A DNA stretch of 64,000 nt from Fimbriiglobus sp. (GTDB lineage: Bacteria; Planctomycetota; Planctomycetia; Gemmatales; Gemmataceae): positions 1-64,000 of the forward strand of contig JANXWE010000046.1 in NCBI GenBank assembly GCA_025351325.1, read 5' to 3'. Position numbers and translations under genes: made by a program. Shown piece by piece: positions 1 to 8,570 of this stretch. Within the stretch, counting starts at the first letter, position 1. Each line of letters begins with the position of its first letter. The notes under the pieces were generated by a model that saw nothing but the letters and a program-made list of their open reading frames with translations, did not search any database and was not told where the DNA came from.

Positions 1-189
1 GATGGAGTTGAGCGTCTTGGCGAGGCAGTGCTTGGACCGGAGGATCCCGGACCTGGAGACTCTCCGCAAAGAAGTCGCCGCGTGGCAGCAGAAACGGAAC
101 GCGGCGGTGGTGAAAGTCGTCTGGCAGTTCACCAACGCCAAGCCCGAATCAAACTGAAGAAGCTTTACCCGACGATTCAGCTGCAATGA
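1..189 (+). pseudogene. IS630-family transposase, C-terminal remnant with frameshift
   Basis: The first readable frame begins inside the gene (ATG at 2 is internal) with MELSVLARQCLDRRIPDLET, a pattern I associate with the C-terminus of IS630-type DDE transposases, and continues to WQFTNAK. The frame then stops at TGA 155-157. If one base is restored in the C run near 143-145, reading continues as RIKLKKLYPTIQLQ and stops at 187-189, which is the usual IS630 ending. The gene therefore carries a single-base deletion and is 5' truncated by the window edge. It overlaps the broken end of the neighbouring surface-protein gene, so the insertion sequence probably interrupted that gene. Family assignment is from memory of the motif, not from a search. 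Confidence 0.7.
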
Positions 190-584
190 ACCACTAGGTG
201 TACCCCTGCGAAAATGAATAGTTGCGGGACGTCACAATCGATCGTCCTACCCTGAGGAACAGTGCCGAAGTACAGGTCGTCACCGTTTTTTGGCGGCACT
301 GATCCTCCGCCATACCAGTTGTTCGGATTATTAAATCCGCCAGCTAGAGTGCCAATCCAGTTAAAGACCGCAGGGACTTCACGCGTTTCAAGGACTTCAC
401 ACCCCAGCCGCGTTTTCAGGCGCGCAGAGCGGGGGGGGGGGGGGGGCGCAGAATTTCGAGCGCCGGCGGAACAGAGACTGGAACATGAGACTCCCGGGTG
501 AGGAGGAAGTGGTGCATTGATCCGGCGAAAAAATGCTCGCCGAACCAACCCGGACATTAGACACCTTCGGACGCAGGGTGTCAA
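177..584 (-). pseudogene. Truncated planctomycete surface/extracellular protein, N-terminal fragment
   Basis: The frame encodes 135 residues. After a low-complexity proline-rich stretch it contains RLGCEVLETREVPA, the LE-x-R-xVPA motif seen near the N-terminus of many large secreted Gemmataceae proteins, followed by FNWIGTLAGGFNNPNNW, the W-x-G...NNW start of repetitive beta-sheet passenger regions. Such proteins are normally hundreds to thousands of residues long; here the frame stops as soon as it meets the IS630 remnant, so this is a 5' fragment. The proline run is encoded by a 16-base homopolymer. Start choice is uncertain. I infer export to the cell surface from the motif; no enzymatic function can be assigned. 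Confidence 0.55.
431..446. repeat. 16-base poly-G/poly-C homopolymer inside a coding fragment
   Basis: Sixteen consecutive G on the plus strand (C on the coding strand) encode the PPPPP run upstream of the LETREVPA motif. Tracts of this length are prone to slipped-strand mispairing, which would switch the downstream frame. It could also be an assembly miscount. Confidence 0.9.
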
Positions 585-756
585 TACGAAAGTGGTTTGA
601 GTGATTTTTTTTGGCGGGTCAGAAGCCGATAGTTGATGTTGGCCGGCTCGCCGGGATTCCCAAAATGCCGATTCAGAACTTTCTCATAATGTGCTGGTAC
701 CATAATTGTGGGATGATTTGCAGTCCGTCCGCCCCGCCTCCGGAAGCTCGGTTCCC

Positions 757-2472
757 ATGCAACTGATCGATTCCCTCGCCGACCGCGGACTCTTCTCGGA
801 ATCCGAACGGGTGCGGGCCACCGAAGCCGTGGCCGCCACGCCCGGCAAGCCTGCGCACGTCACGCTCATCGAGAAGGGGTTCATCAAAGAAGAAGCTCTG
901 TTCCCGGTGCTCGCCGACGAATACGGGTTGGAATTCATCGACCTCACGATTGCGACCGTGGAACCGGCGGCGCTCGTGGGCATTCCGCAGAAGTTGATCC
1001 ACCGCAAAAACCTCATGCCGTTGGCCCGGAACAACGGCACGCTCGTCGTGGCCACCGGCGACCCGTTGGATTCGTACGCCCTCGACGAACTCGGCACGAT
1101 GACCGGGCTGCACATCCACCCGGTGCTCGCCAGTCCGCGGGAAATCGCCCGGCTCATCAAGACGCACTTCGGTGTCGGTGGCGACACCGTGTCGGCACTC
1201 GTGCACGAGCAGAAGTCGGCGAAGGAAGACGTCGAACTGCTCGAAGACATCGAGGCGGACGACTCGGAGTTGGCGAAGCAGGCCCAAGACGCGTCGGTCG
1301 TCAAGCTGGTGAACACGATCCTGATCGAAGCCGCCAACGAGCGGGCCTCAGACATCCACATCGAACATGAAGAGCAGACCCTGCGCATCCGTTACCGGAT
1401 CGACGGCTTGCTCCAAGAACAGCGGTTGCCGCCGGAGATCAACCGCTTCCAATCGGCCATTGTGAGCCGGTTGAAGATCATGGCCCGGTTGAACATCGCC
1501 GAGAAGCGGCTGCCGCAGGACGGCCGGATCAAGATGAAGGTGCAGGGCCGCGAGATCGACGTCCGCGTGTCGATCATCCCGATGACCCACGGCGAAGGCA
1601 TCGTCATGCGGCTGCTCGACAAGGGCCGGATGGTGTTCAGTCTCAAGAGCGTCGGCTTCCTGCCCGACACGGCCACGAAGTTCAAGGCGCTGATCGACCG
1701 GCCCCACGGAATCGTGCTCGTCACGGGGCCGACCGGGTCGGGGAAGTCGACGACGCTCTACTCGGCGCTCAACGAGATCAAAGACGAAACGACGAAGATC
1801 ATCACCGTCGAAGACCCGGTCGAGTACCAGCAGGACGGCATCAGCCAGATTCAAGTCCACGCCAAGATCGGCCTGACCTTCGCCGGGGCACTCCGGAGCA
1901 TTTTGCGGCACGACCCGGACGTCGTCCTCGTCGGTGAAATCCGCGACTTGGAGACGGCCCAGATGGCGATCCAAGCCTCGCTGACGGGCCACATGGTGTT
2001 CAGCACCCTGCACACCAACGACGCCCCGAGCGCGTTCACCCGGATGATCGACATGGGCGTCGAACCATTCCTCGTGAGCAGTACCGTGGAAGGCGTCATG
2101 GCCCAGCGACTGGTGCGGACGATTTGTCCCGAGTGCAAGTCGGTCTTCAAGCCGATCCCCGAAGAGCTGCCGATCGACTTCCCCAAGGTGCACCCGCAGA
2201 CCGGCGAACCGTGGGAGTTGCTGTACAAGGGCAACGGCTGCCGGAACTGTCGCCAATCGGGCTACCGCGGCCGGATGGGGCTGTACGAACTGATGATCAA
2301 CAGCGACACGCTCCGCGACCTCGTCGTCCAGCGGGTGAACTCGTCGGTGATCCGCATGGAAGCCCTGAAAGCCGGCATGCGGACCCTCCGCCAAGACGGG
2401 TGGATCAAAGTCCTCAGCGGCAATACGACGATCGACGAGGTGGGTCGCACGACGGCAGGCGATCTGTCATAG
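757..2472 (+). CDS. Type IV pilus / type II secretion assembly ATPase (PilB/GspE family)
   Basis: Hexameric cytoplasmic ATPase that powers pilin or pseudopilin polymerisation. With the ATG at 757 it is 571 residues. An N-terminal MshEN/GspE-N region (about 1-150) is followed by the ATPase core: Walker A GPTGSGKST at 324-332, the Asp box with VTVEDPVEYQ-like sequence, Walker B HDPDVVLVGEIRD, the His box GHMVFSTLHTNDA, and a zinc-binding pair of CxxC motifs (CPEC and CRNC). All motor motifs are intact. A TTG at 706 would add 17 residues, but the ATG has a GGAAG at 741-745 and gives the start typical for the family. It is followed 121 bases later by the inner-membrane partner gene. Whether it serves pili or secretion cannot be told, since no pilin gene is present. 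Confidence 0.93.
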   Translation: MQLIDSLADRGLFSESERVRATEAVAATPGKPAHVTLIEKGFIKEEALFPVLADEYGLEFIDLTIATVEPAALVGIPQKLIHRKNLMPLARNNGTLVVATGDPLDSYALDELGTMTGLHIHPVLASPREIARLIKTHFGVGGDTVSALVHEQKSAKEDVELLEDIEADDSELAKQAQDASVVKLVNTILIEAANERASDIHIEHEEQTLRIRYRIDGLLQEQRLPPEINRFQSAIVSRLKIMARLNIAEKRLPQDGRIKMKVQGREIDVRVSIIPMTHGEGIVMRLLDKGRMVFSLKSVGFLPDTATKFKALIDRPHGIVLVTGPTGSGKSTTLYSALNEIKDETTKIITVEDPVEYQQDGISQIQVHAKIGLTFAGALRSILRHDPDVVLVGEIRDLETAQMAIQASLTGHMVFSTLHTNDAPSAFTRMIDMGVEPFLVSSTVEGVMAQRLVRTICPECKSVFKPIPEELPIDFPKVHPQTGEPWELLYKGNGCRNCRQSGYRGRMGLYELMINSDTLRDLVVQRVNSSVIRMEALKAGMRTLRQDGWIKVLSGNTTIDEVGRTTAGDLS

Positions 2473-2480
2473 AAGTGCGG

Positions 2481-2586
2481 AATGCGGAGTTCGGAGTGCG
2501 GAATAGCAGAAAAAGCACACCGACTCCTATCCAACGATCAATCCGGGTTTCTTTCACTCCGAACTCCGCACTCCGAACTCCACATT
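2481..2586. repeat. Long inverted repeat between pilB-like and pilC-like genes
   Basis: The 22-base arm 2481-2502 (AATGCGGAGTTCGGAGTGCG plus GA) is matched in reverse complement by 2565-2586 with one mismatch. The right side also repeats the GAACTCCGCACTCC unit internally. The element fills almost the whole intergenic gap. It resembles the non-coding hairpin elements scattered through planctomycete genomes. Confidence 0.8.
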
Positions 2587-2593
2587 TCCCCTT

Positions 2594-3814
2594 ATGCCCG
2601 ATTTCACCTACACCGCGTTGGCCAGCACCGGGGCAAAGAGCGCCGGCACCATCACGGCCACCAGCGAGCGCGAGGCAGCGTCGATGCTCGACGCCCGTGG
2701 GCTGTTCCCGCTCAACATTACCACGGCCAACGCCGACGGTGGCACCGGCTACACCATCACGTTCGGCAGTGGTGTCAGCAAGCGCCAACTCTCAACCACC
2801 TATTCCCAACTCGCGGATCTGCTAGCGTCCGGGGTGCCCCTGCTGCGGTCGATTGAACTGCTCGAACGCCAAACCACGAACAAACGGCTCTCGGTGGTGC
2901 TGCGCGACGTGCGGATGCGTGTCGCCGACGGGACCGGGCTGGCCCAGGCAATGGCCCAACACCCACGCGTGTTCGACGAACTCGTGGTGAGTATGGTGCG
3001 TGCCGGCCAAGAAGGTGGCTTCCTCGAAGATGTGCTCAAGCGCACCGCCATCTTCGTGGAACACCAAGAAGACATGAAGGGCAAAGTCATCGGGGCGCTC
3101 GCCTACCCGGCCTTCCTCATGATCGCCGGTATGGGCGTGCTCGCGATTCTGATCATCTTCTTCGTGCCGAAGTTCGAGCCGGTCTTCGCGAAGCTCAAGG
3201 AGCAAGACGAACTGCCGGTGGTCACGAAATATCTGCTCCTGGTCAGCGATTTTGCGAAGGGTTATGGAATCTTTTTGGCGATCGGGGCCGTCATCCTCTT
3301 TTTCGTCCACCGGTCGTGGGCGAAAACTCCAAGTGGTCGACGGCGCATGGACATCATCCGCTTGCGGCTCCCGGTGTTCGGGAAGATCTATCTGAACTTG
3401 GCACTGTCGCGGTTCGCCCGGATTCTGGGAACCATGCTCCACAACGGCATTCCGCTGCTGAAGGCCCTCAACATCTCCAAGGATTCGACCGGTAACAAAG
3501 TGTTGACGGAGGCCATCGAACAATCGGCCGAGAACATCACGGCCGGGGCGACGCTCGCCGACCCGTTGCGGCGGAACGCTTATTTCCCGAGCGATGTCGT
3601 CGAAATGATCGCCATCGCGGAGGAATCGAACAACTTGGAAAAGGTACTCATCGACATCGCCGACGGATTGGAACGGCGAACCTCGCGCAACCTCGAGTTG
3701 ATGGTGAAACTGCTCGAACCGGTGATGCTGTTGGTGATGGCCGTGCTGGTGCTGCTGGTCGTCGCCGGTTTGCTGTTACCCGTGTTCAAGATGGGTCAGA
3801 CCGTCGGCAAGTGA
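2594..3814 (+). CDS. Type II secretion / type IV pilus inner-membrane platform protein (PilC/GspF family)
   Basis: Inner-membrane platform protein of 406 residues, the normal family length. It has two T2SSF domains: one at about 70-190 (SQLADLLASGVPLLRSIELL) and one at about 270-400 (RFARILGTMLHNGIPLLKAL), each followed by hydrophobic segments (AFLMIAGMGVLAILIIFFV and VMLLVMAVLVLLVVAGLLLP). The ATG at 2594 lies just downstream of the inverted repeat. The gene follows the assembly ATPase on the same strand, the usual pairing, and converges with the DUF4340 gene 37 bases downstream. It interacts with the ATPase and anchors the growing pseudopilus; the specific machine is not identified. Confidence 0.93.
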   Translation: MPDFTYTALASTGAKSAGTITATSEREAASMLDARGLFPLNITTANADGGTGYTITFGSGVSKRQLSTTYSQLADLLASGVPLLRSIELLERQTTNKRLSVVLRDVRMRVADGTGLAQAMAQHPRVFDELVVSMVRAGQEGGFLEDVLKRTAIFVEHQEDMKGKVIGALAYPAFLMIAGMGVLAILIIFFVPKFEPVFAKLKEQDELPVVTKYLLLVSDFAKGYGIFLAIGAVILFFVHRSWAKTPSGRRRMDIIRLRLPVFGKIYLNLALSRFARILGTMLHNGIPLLKALNISKDSTGNKVLTEAIEQSAENITAGATLADPLRRNAYFPSDVVEMIAIAEESNNLEKVLIDIADGLERRTSRNLELMVKLLEPVMLLVMAVLVLLVVAGLLLPVFKMGQTVGK

Positions 3815-3851
3815 GGTTGCGTTGCGGAAGCCGCGCCGCTTCGCTGTTGAA

Positions 3852-6326
3852 TTACTTCCGGAGCGATCCCGGCTGCTCGACGAAGAGCTTGAATACCGCA
3901 GCATCGAGCTTGGCGACCCCGTCGAAGGAGCTACCCGCAGCGAAGACGGTTTTTGCGTCCCCTTTGCCGATGCGGAGTTGCGCGGCCATGCCGCTCTCGG
4001 GAACGATCAGAATTTGGAACGCCCCGGACTCGACATCGAGACCCATGTCCGGGCCGTGCGCGATGAATTCGGAAGCACGCGGGGCTTCGAGCGCTTTTAG
4101 TAGCCCTTGCAACTTGGCCGGGTCGAGCGGGAAGTCCTTTGGTTCGGTGGCCACCCAAGTGGTGCCCTGTCGTTCGAGCTTGCAGGAAAAGGGGACACCC
4201 TTCGGATCGACATTCTTCCAAGCGACAATCTCGAGCCGCTTGATTTTCGCCGCCTCGAAACGGAAGATCGTCCGATCGCGCAAGTCGGCCACCGCCACTT
4301 GGTCGTACAATTCTTTGGGCACAGTGAAGACGAACGGCTTATCGGCGACTCGGAAGTAGACGCTCTTCTTGTCGTCGGTTTCGTTGCCGAACGCATAGAC
4401 ACGATCCGGCCCCTTGGCTGGGCTGACGGTTGCGTTCAACCGCGGAGTCACGAGGCCCCAACGGGCCAGTTCCTCGGCCGTCGGAGTGTCCGAAACGAGC
4501 TTGGCCAGTTGCTGGGCCGCCAGAGCTTGCAGGATCTGCAAGGTGGTTTCATTGTCCGCTGAATTCCCCTTCCGAGAATCCGGCTTGGCGAACTCCCAGC
4601 GGCGATCCGGAGCGGCACCCCGCACCAATTCGTAACCCTCTGCCCCGCGATTGAACGCGAGCTTCGTCGCCTCGGTGAACGCGAACGTGCCGGTGCGCGG
4701 GTCGACGTAATCCATCTTCGGTCGCAACAGCCGGGCGGCGAGTTCGAGCGGGATTTGGAAATCGGCCGTGCCGGACGGCGTGACCCGCTTCAAGATCGCA
4801 GCGTCCGCGTCGGACTTGCCGAGTGTGAACGTCACGGCGGCATCACCTTTGACGGCCGGTTCGGGTGGCACGGTGTCATCGGTGATCTGCGTGCTCGCCG
4901 GGAGGCCGTTGTACCAGATTTTGACGGTCGCTCTCACATCGGCGGGGGCAATGACGGCGTCCGGGCTGGCCGGGGCGAGCACCGCTTTGGCCGCACGCGG
5001 TTTCGTCAGGGCCTCGAGCAATTTGCTCACGGAGGCGCGGGGATCGCTCGGGTCGGTTGAACCAACATACGTCGCCCAGCGGCCGTCCGGGGTCGGGCCA
5101 TAGATGGCCCACTGGGGGCTAGCCCCACTCGAGATCCGCCGGAGTTTGTACGACGTCGTACCCTGGATGATGTCGATGGCGTCGATCTGTTCTTTTTTGC
5201 TCTCCGCCAAGAGATCTTTGTTCCGTAGTTCCGCCGGGTTAGCGATGGTGTTGGCCAATGCATCGATGCGGTCGCTGGCCACTTGAATGACGGCGGAATC
5301 CCCGAGAAGCCGGCAGTAAACTTTCGTCGGCACCACCGGCTGGCCGTCTTTCCCGAGAACCTTTTTCCCGATGAGCAGTGTCTCCATAGCCGAACCCTTC
5401 GGCTTGAGATCGACGCGGATCACGGCGGAGTCGTTCTCGGCGAGACCGAACTTGATCCAATCCGCTTCGGTCTGCCCTTCAAGGTAGTCGGCCTCGCTCG
5501 TCGGTTGTAGGGTGACCAAAAGAACCAGCAGCGTTCGGACGCTGGTAAACAAATCGGGACGGACAATGGTGTCCCCGGCCGCATCGGCCTCGCCGAAGTT
5601 GGCCGGCTCGTCGAACTTCCAATTCCCTTCGGGGGATCGGGAGAGTTTGAATGCTCCACTGCCACGTTTCAACGACACGCTTTCGATCCCGGATTCCGCA
5701 TTGCCCGCGCTCGTAACGTTTTCACCGAGCAAGCGACGGGAACGATAGTCTGTGAGCCATTTTGAGAGCGTCCACGCTTCGCCGTCTTTGCCGGCGGCCG
5801 ACTCGCGGAAGAGTGCTCGGAGATCGACCGTCCGCAGGGCGATGGGCCGGTCGGGGTTGTCGGCGGTGGTCACGAACGTGAACGCATTTTTGCCACCGAT
5901 GGTGGTGTCACCGATGTTGATGGTGGCTGAGGTGTCAGTGCCGCGCTTCAACGTGATTTTGATGGTCGGTTTGCCGAGGCCGTGGGCTGCGAGGTTGTCG
6001 GTGAGGCCGGGGTAGCGGGTCGCTTTGGCGTTGAAGAGCATTTTGATGATGCTGTCGACGGCGAACGAATCGACTTTCGCGATGACGGGCTGGCGCAGCT
6101 CCCACTTGCCGTCGCCGATCTTGCTGAAGACGAGTCGCTCTTCGGTCGGTTGACTGCGGACGATTTCGACGGTGTCGACGGTGCTTTCGTTCAGGCCGGT
6201 CTTGGTGAACGGCGCGACCAACCCATCGCGGCCGGCGGTGCCGGTGTCGAAATAGGTGACGAGCGCCAGCACCGAGATGCCGAGGACGACCGCGGCGAAG
6301 AGGATGGCCGTGAAGCGGAAATTCAT
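3852..6326 (-). CDS. DUF4340 domain-containing membrane-anchored protein
   Basis: About 824 residues from the ATG at 6326, which gives MNFRFTAILFAAVVLGISVL, a single N-terminal membrane anchor; GAGG lies 9 bases upstream of this ATG, and longer in-frame starts run into the neighbouring gene. The body consists of repeated DUF4340-like segments (RLVFSKIGDGKWELRQP near the start, and further KFDEPANF and WEFAKPDSRK blocks), so the protein contains several copies of the unit. It is the last gene of a four-gene operon after ATPase, permease and GldG-like protein, with 50 bases to the preceding stop. DUF4340 proteins frequently accompany Gld-type ABC exporters; a periplasmic accessory role is inferred from that association only. 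Confidence 0.85.
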   Translation of the reverse strand: MNFRFTAILFAAVVLGISVLALVTYFDTGTAGRDGLVAPFTKTGLNESTVDTVEIVRSQPTEERLVFSKIGDGKWELRQPVIAKVDSFAVDSIIKMLFNAKATRYPGLTDNLAAHGLGKPTIKITLKRGTDTSATINIGDTTIGGKNAFTFVTTADNPDRPIALRTVDLRALFRESAAGKDGEAWTLSKWLTDYRSRRLLGENVTSAGNAESGIESVSLKRGSGAFKLSRSPEGNWKFDEPANFGEADAAGDTIVRPDLFTSVRTLLVLLVTLQPTSEADYLEGQTEADWIKFGLAENDSAVIRVDLKPKGSAMETLLIGKKVLGKDGQPVVPTKVYCRLLGDSAVIQVASDRIDALANTIANPAELRNKDLLAESKKEQIDAIDIIQGTTSYKLRRISSGASPQWAIYGPTPDGRWATYVGSTDPSDPRASVSKLLEALTKPRAAKAVLAPASPDAVIAPADVRATVKIWYNGLPASTQITDDTVPPEPAVKGDAAVTFTLGKSDADAAILKRVTPSGTADFQIPLELAARLLRPKMDYVDPRTGTFAFTEATKLAFNRGAEGYELVRGAAPDRRWEFAKPDSRKGNSADNETTLQILQALAAQQLAKLVSDTPTAEELARWGLVTPRLNATVSPAKGPDRVYAFGNETDDKKSVYFRVADKPFVFTVPKELYDQVAVADLRDRTIFRFEAAKIKRLEIVAWKNVDPKGVPFSCKLERQGTTWVATEPKDFPLDPAKLQGLLKALEAPRASEFIAHGPDMGLDVESGAFQILIVPESGMAAQLRIGKGDAKTVFAAGSSFDGVAKLDAAVFKLFVEQPGSLRK

Positions 6327-6376
6327 CGCAGGAAACCTCATCCAGATTCGGGACCACTCAGCCGACCCGGTTTGCA

Positions 6377-8545
6377 CTACCGTCGCCGCACAACCCATAG
6401 ACCGAGTCCCACCGTCGTGATACTCAAGATCACCAAAAGCACGGGCAGGGTCACGCCGCGCGTCCAGTCCCACTTAGCGGACGCGGTGTACACGCCGTAG
6501 GGCTTGGCCCCCTCGTTGGCCACGGCCGGGCGGTCGCGGAGCCAGTTGATGGAGGCCGTGACAAGCTCCGCTTGTGAGGCTCGTCCGTCGGCGGATTTTT
6601 CCGAGTCCTGGAAGTCCCCATATCCGAAGACGACGACGCGGTTCACAATTCGATCCAGTTCGCCATCACGCTTGCTGGCTTTTTCTGGCTCTGAGGCCAC
6701 GGCTGCCGAGATCCTGAACGACTTCTCGTCAACTTCCAGTTCCTTGGGGCCGAGAAGATCATTGCGATTCGCTTGGGACAGGGCGCGAACGACTCTGAAC
6801 GATTCCTGCGGATTGGCGAAGATTTCGGATTCCAGCCACGTCGGGCGGTCGACGCCGCTCATGAAAAGGGCCCTCGACTTCTGCGATTTGTCGGCCAATC
6901 TCAGGGGTCGGATATCGTCGAATGCGAACGCTTTCCCTACAAATGTCAGTGCGATCGTGTTTTTGGCCGCAATCAGCGATTGCGGGCAACCGACGACGAG
7001 CACGTTCTCCGGCAACCGGTCAGTCGGCTCGGCATAAACCACGCGGTCACGCAATTCAATGTCGTATTCGGCCAACAATTTTTCGAGGCCGATGTTCAAA
7101 ATCGCTTTCGGGTTTGTTGGGTCGCGGTGCGCGCCGGCGAGCACGAGTAACTTACCCTTCTGGATCGTCATGTAATTCCGAAGGGCCAGCAGCGTGCCGT
7201 CCGACAACTTCACCGTCGGATCGGCGACGATCACGGCTGTCGCGTCCGTCGGCACCTTGGGATCGACGGCGAACGCGTCGAATTTCAGCGCCTTCACTTC
7301 GCAGTAATCGTCGATCAGCGCTTGTTTGATTTGTTCGCCAGAGCGGCTGTTTTTATCGTTCGGCCCGGCCGGTTCGACGGAGATCTCCCCGGAACCCTGT
7401 GTGAAATAGATCACCGGCTTCAGCTTGTTCTCGGTCAAAAATAAGATCTCGCGGATGATGCGTGGCTCGGCTTGGAAGGTTCTCTTCACTGGCCCCTGCT
7501 GCGGGTTTCCCTCCTTACCGAAAAGCTCCATCTGCTGGATGAACTGGTAACGTCTCTCATCGGGGCCGAGCGCGATCACGACGCCCAATTGCACCCGTCC
7601 ATCTTCGCGGACAATGTCGGATGTCGGGAACTTCTTCCCCAACGCGACCAGCTCTTTCTTGTCGAGCGTCAGCGACAGTTGCTTCAACTTTACCCGTTTC
7701 GGGTTCGCTTCTTGGAAGGCGTTCAGTACCCGCAACGCATCGGCACCTCCGTCGCGCGTCTCTTGGATCGTCGTGTAGATCACCACGTCTTGGTCGAGAA
7801 GGGCAACGTAGTCTTTGGTCGCCGCGGATAACGAGTAGAATCCGGTTTCGGTGGTGTCGAGCTTCGACGGCAGCTTGAGCGTCGCCAGCACGTTCACGAA
7901 CACCAAACCGACGATGAGCAGCAGCGTGGTCAGGAAGAAGTTCGACCCGTAGACGATCCGCCGCAGGAGGGAATCGTGCCGTTCTTCGGCCCTCAGCGGT
8001 TGAACTCCAGCGAAGAGCAAACCGGCACCGAGCAAGAACGCCAGTACTGCCAGTAAGGGCTTCAGCGGTTCGGATTTCTCGGCTTGCCCGAGCCACTGCG
8101 ACAGTTCCCCGAACCAGAGGTAGAAGAGCACGAACCCCAGAATCATGAACACCAGTCCGAGTGCCGCCCCGACGAAAAAGAGCAGCAGCCGGTTGGTGCG
8201 GCGATCCTCGGCACTGTCCGGCACGGGCAACCGGCCGATGAGCCAGCCACCGGCCGCACCGGCCACGAGCGCGCCGAGCAACCCTACGATACCCCCCAGG
8301 GTGTACTCGTTGGAATAGGGCCGCGACAGCTTCGCTTCCGTGATCGAAATATCATCTTTGAGTACGGGCTTGGCCTCGTCCGTCTTCTCGACGACCGGTG
8401 CGTCGGTAAAAGCTTGGACGAAGCAGTAGCCACTCAAGGCCAGGAAGAGCAAAGCCAAGACGGCGAACAGGGTGCCGACGGCGACGCGGTTCCGCGCCAG
8501 CGGGTCGAGGATCGGATCGGCCGAGGGGGGCAGAGGCGAGGTCAT
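6377..8545 (-). CDS. GldG-family ABC transporter auxiliary protein
   Basis: 722 residues. Several hydrophobic segments occur in the first 220 residues (LFAVLALLFLALSGYCFV, LGLVFMILGFVLFYLWF, FFLTTLLLIVGLVFVNVLA), then a long extracytoplasmic GldG/ABC-type-uncharacterised-transport domain with TETGFYSLSAATKDYVALL and VIYFTQGSGE motifs, and a C-terminal anchor ending VVRRR. Family GldG proteins are about 550-620 residues with one N-terminal helix, so the extra N-terminal helices are an extension. It sits 25 bases after the permease gene in an operon with ATPase and DUF4340 genes. GldA/F/G is known from gliding Bacteroidota; the substrate in planctomycetes is unknown and gliding should not be assumed. 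Confidence 0.87.
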   Translation of the reverse strand: MTSPLPPSADPILDPLARNRVAVGTLFAVLALLFLALSGYCFVQAFTDAPVVEKTDEAKPVLKDDISITEAKLSRPYSNEYTLGGIVGLLGALVAGAAGGWLIGRLPVPDSAEDRRTNRLLLFFVGAALGLVFMILGFVLFYLWFGELSQWLGQAEKSEPLKPLLAVLAFLLGAGLLFAGVQPLRAEERHDSLLRRIVYGSNFFLTTLLLIVGLVFVNVLATLKLPSKLDTTETGFYSLSAATKDYVALLDQDVVIYTTIQETRDGGADALRVLNAFQEANPKRVKLKQLSLTLDKKELVALGKKFPTSDIVREDGRVQLGVVIALGPDERRYQFIQQMELFGKEGNPQQGPVKRTFQAEPRIIREILFLTENKLKPVIYFTQGSGEISVEPAGPNDKNSRSGEQIKQALIDDYCEVKALKFDAFAVDPKVPTDATAVIVADPTVKLSDGTLLALRNYMTIQKGKLLVLAGAHRDPTNPKAILNIGLEKLLAEYDIELRDRVVYAEPTDRLPENVLVVGCPQSLIAAKNTIALTFVGKAFAFDDIRPLRLADKSQKSRALFMSGVDRPTWLESEIFANPQESFRVVRALSQANRNDLLGPKELEVDEKSFRISAAVASEPEKASKRDGELDRIVNRVVVFGYGDFQDSEKSADGRASQAELVTASINWLRDRPAVANEGAKPYGVYTASAKWDWTRGVTLPVLLVILSITTVGLGLWVVRRR

Positions 8546-8570
8546 CGCGTTGGGTTCCTTCTCCGGGCGG

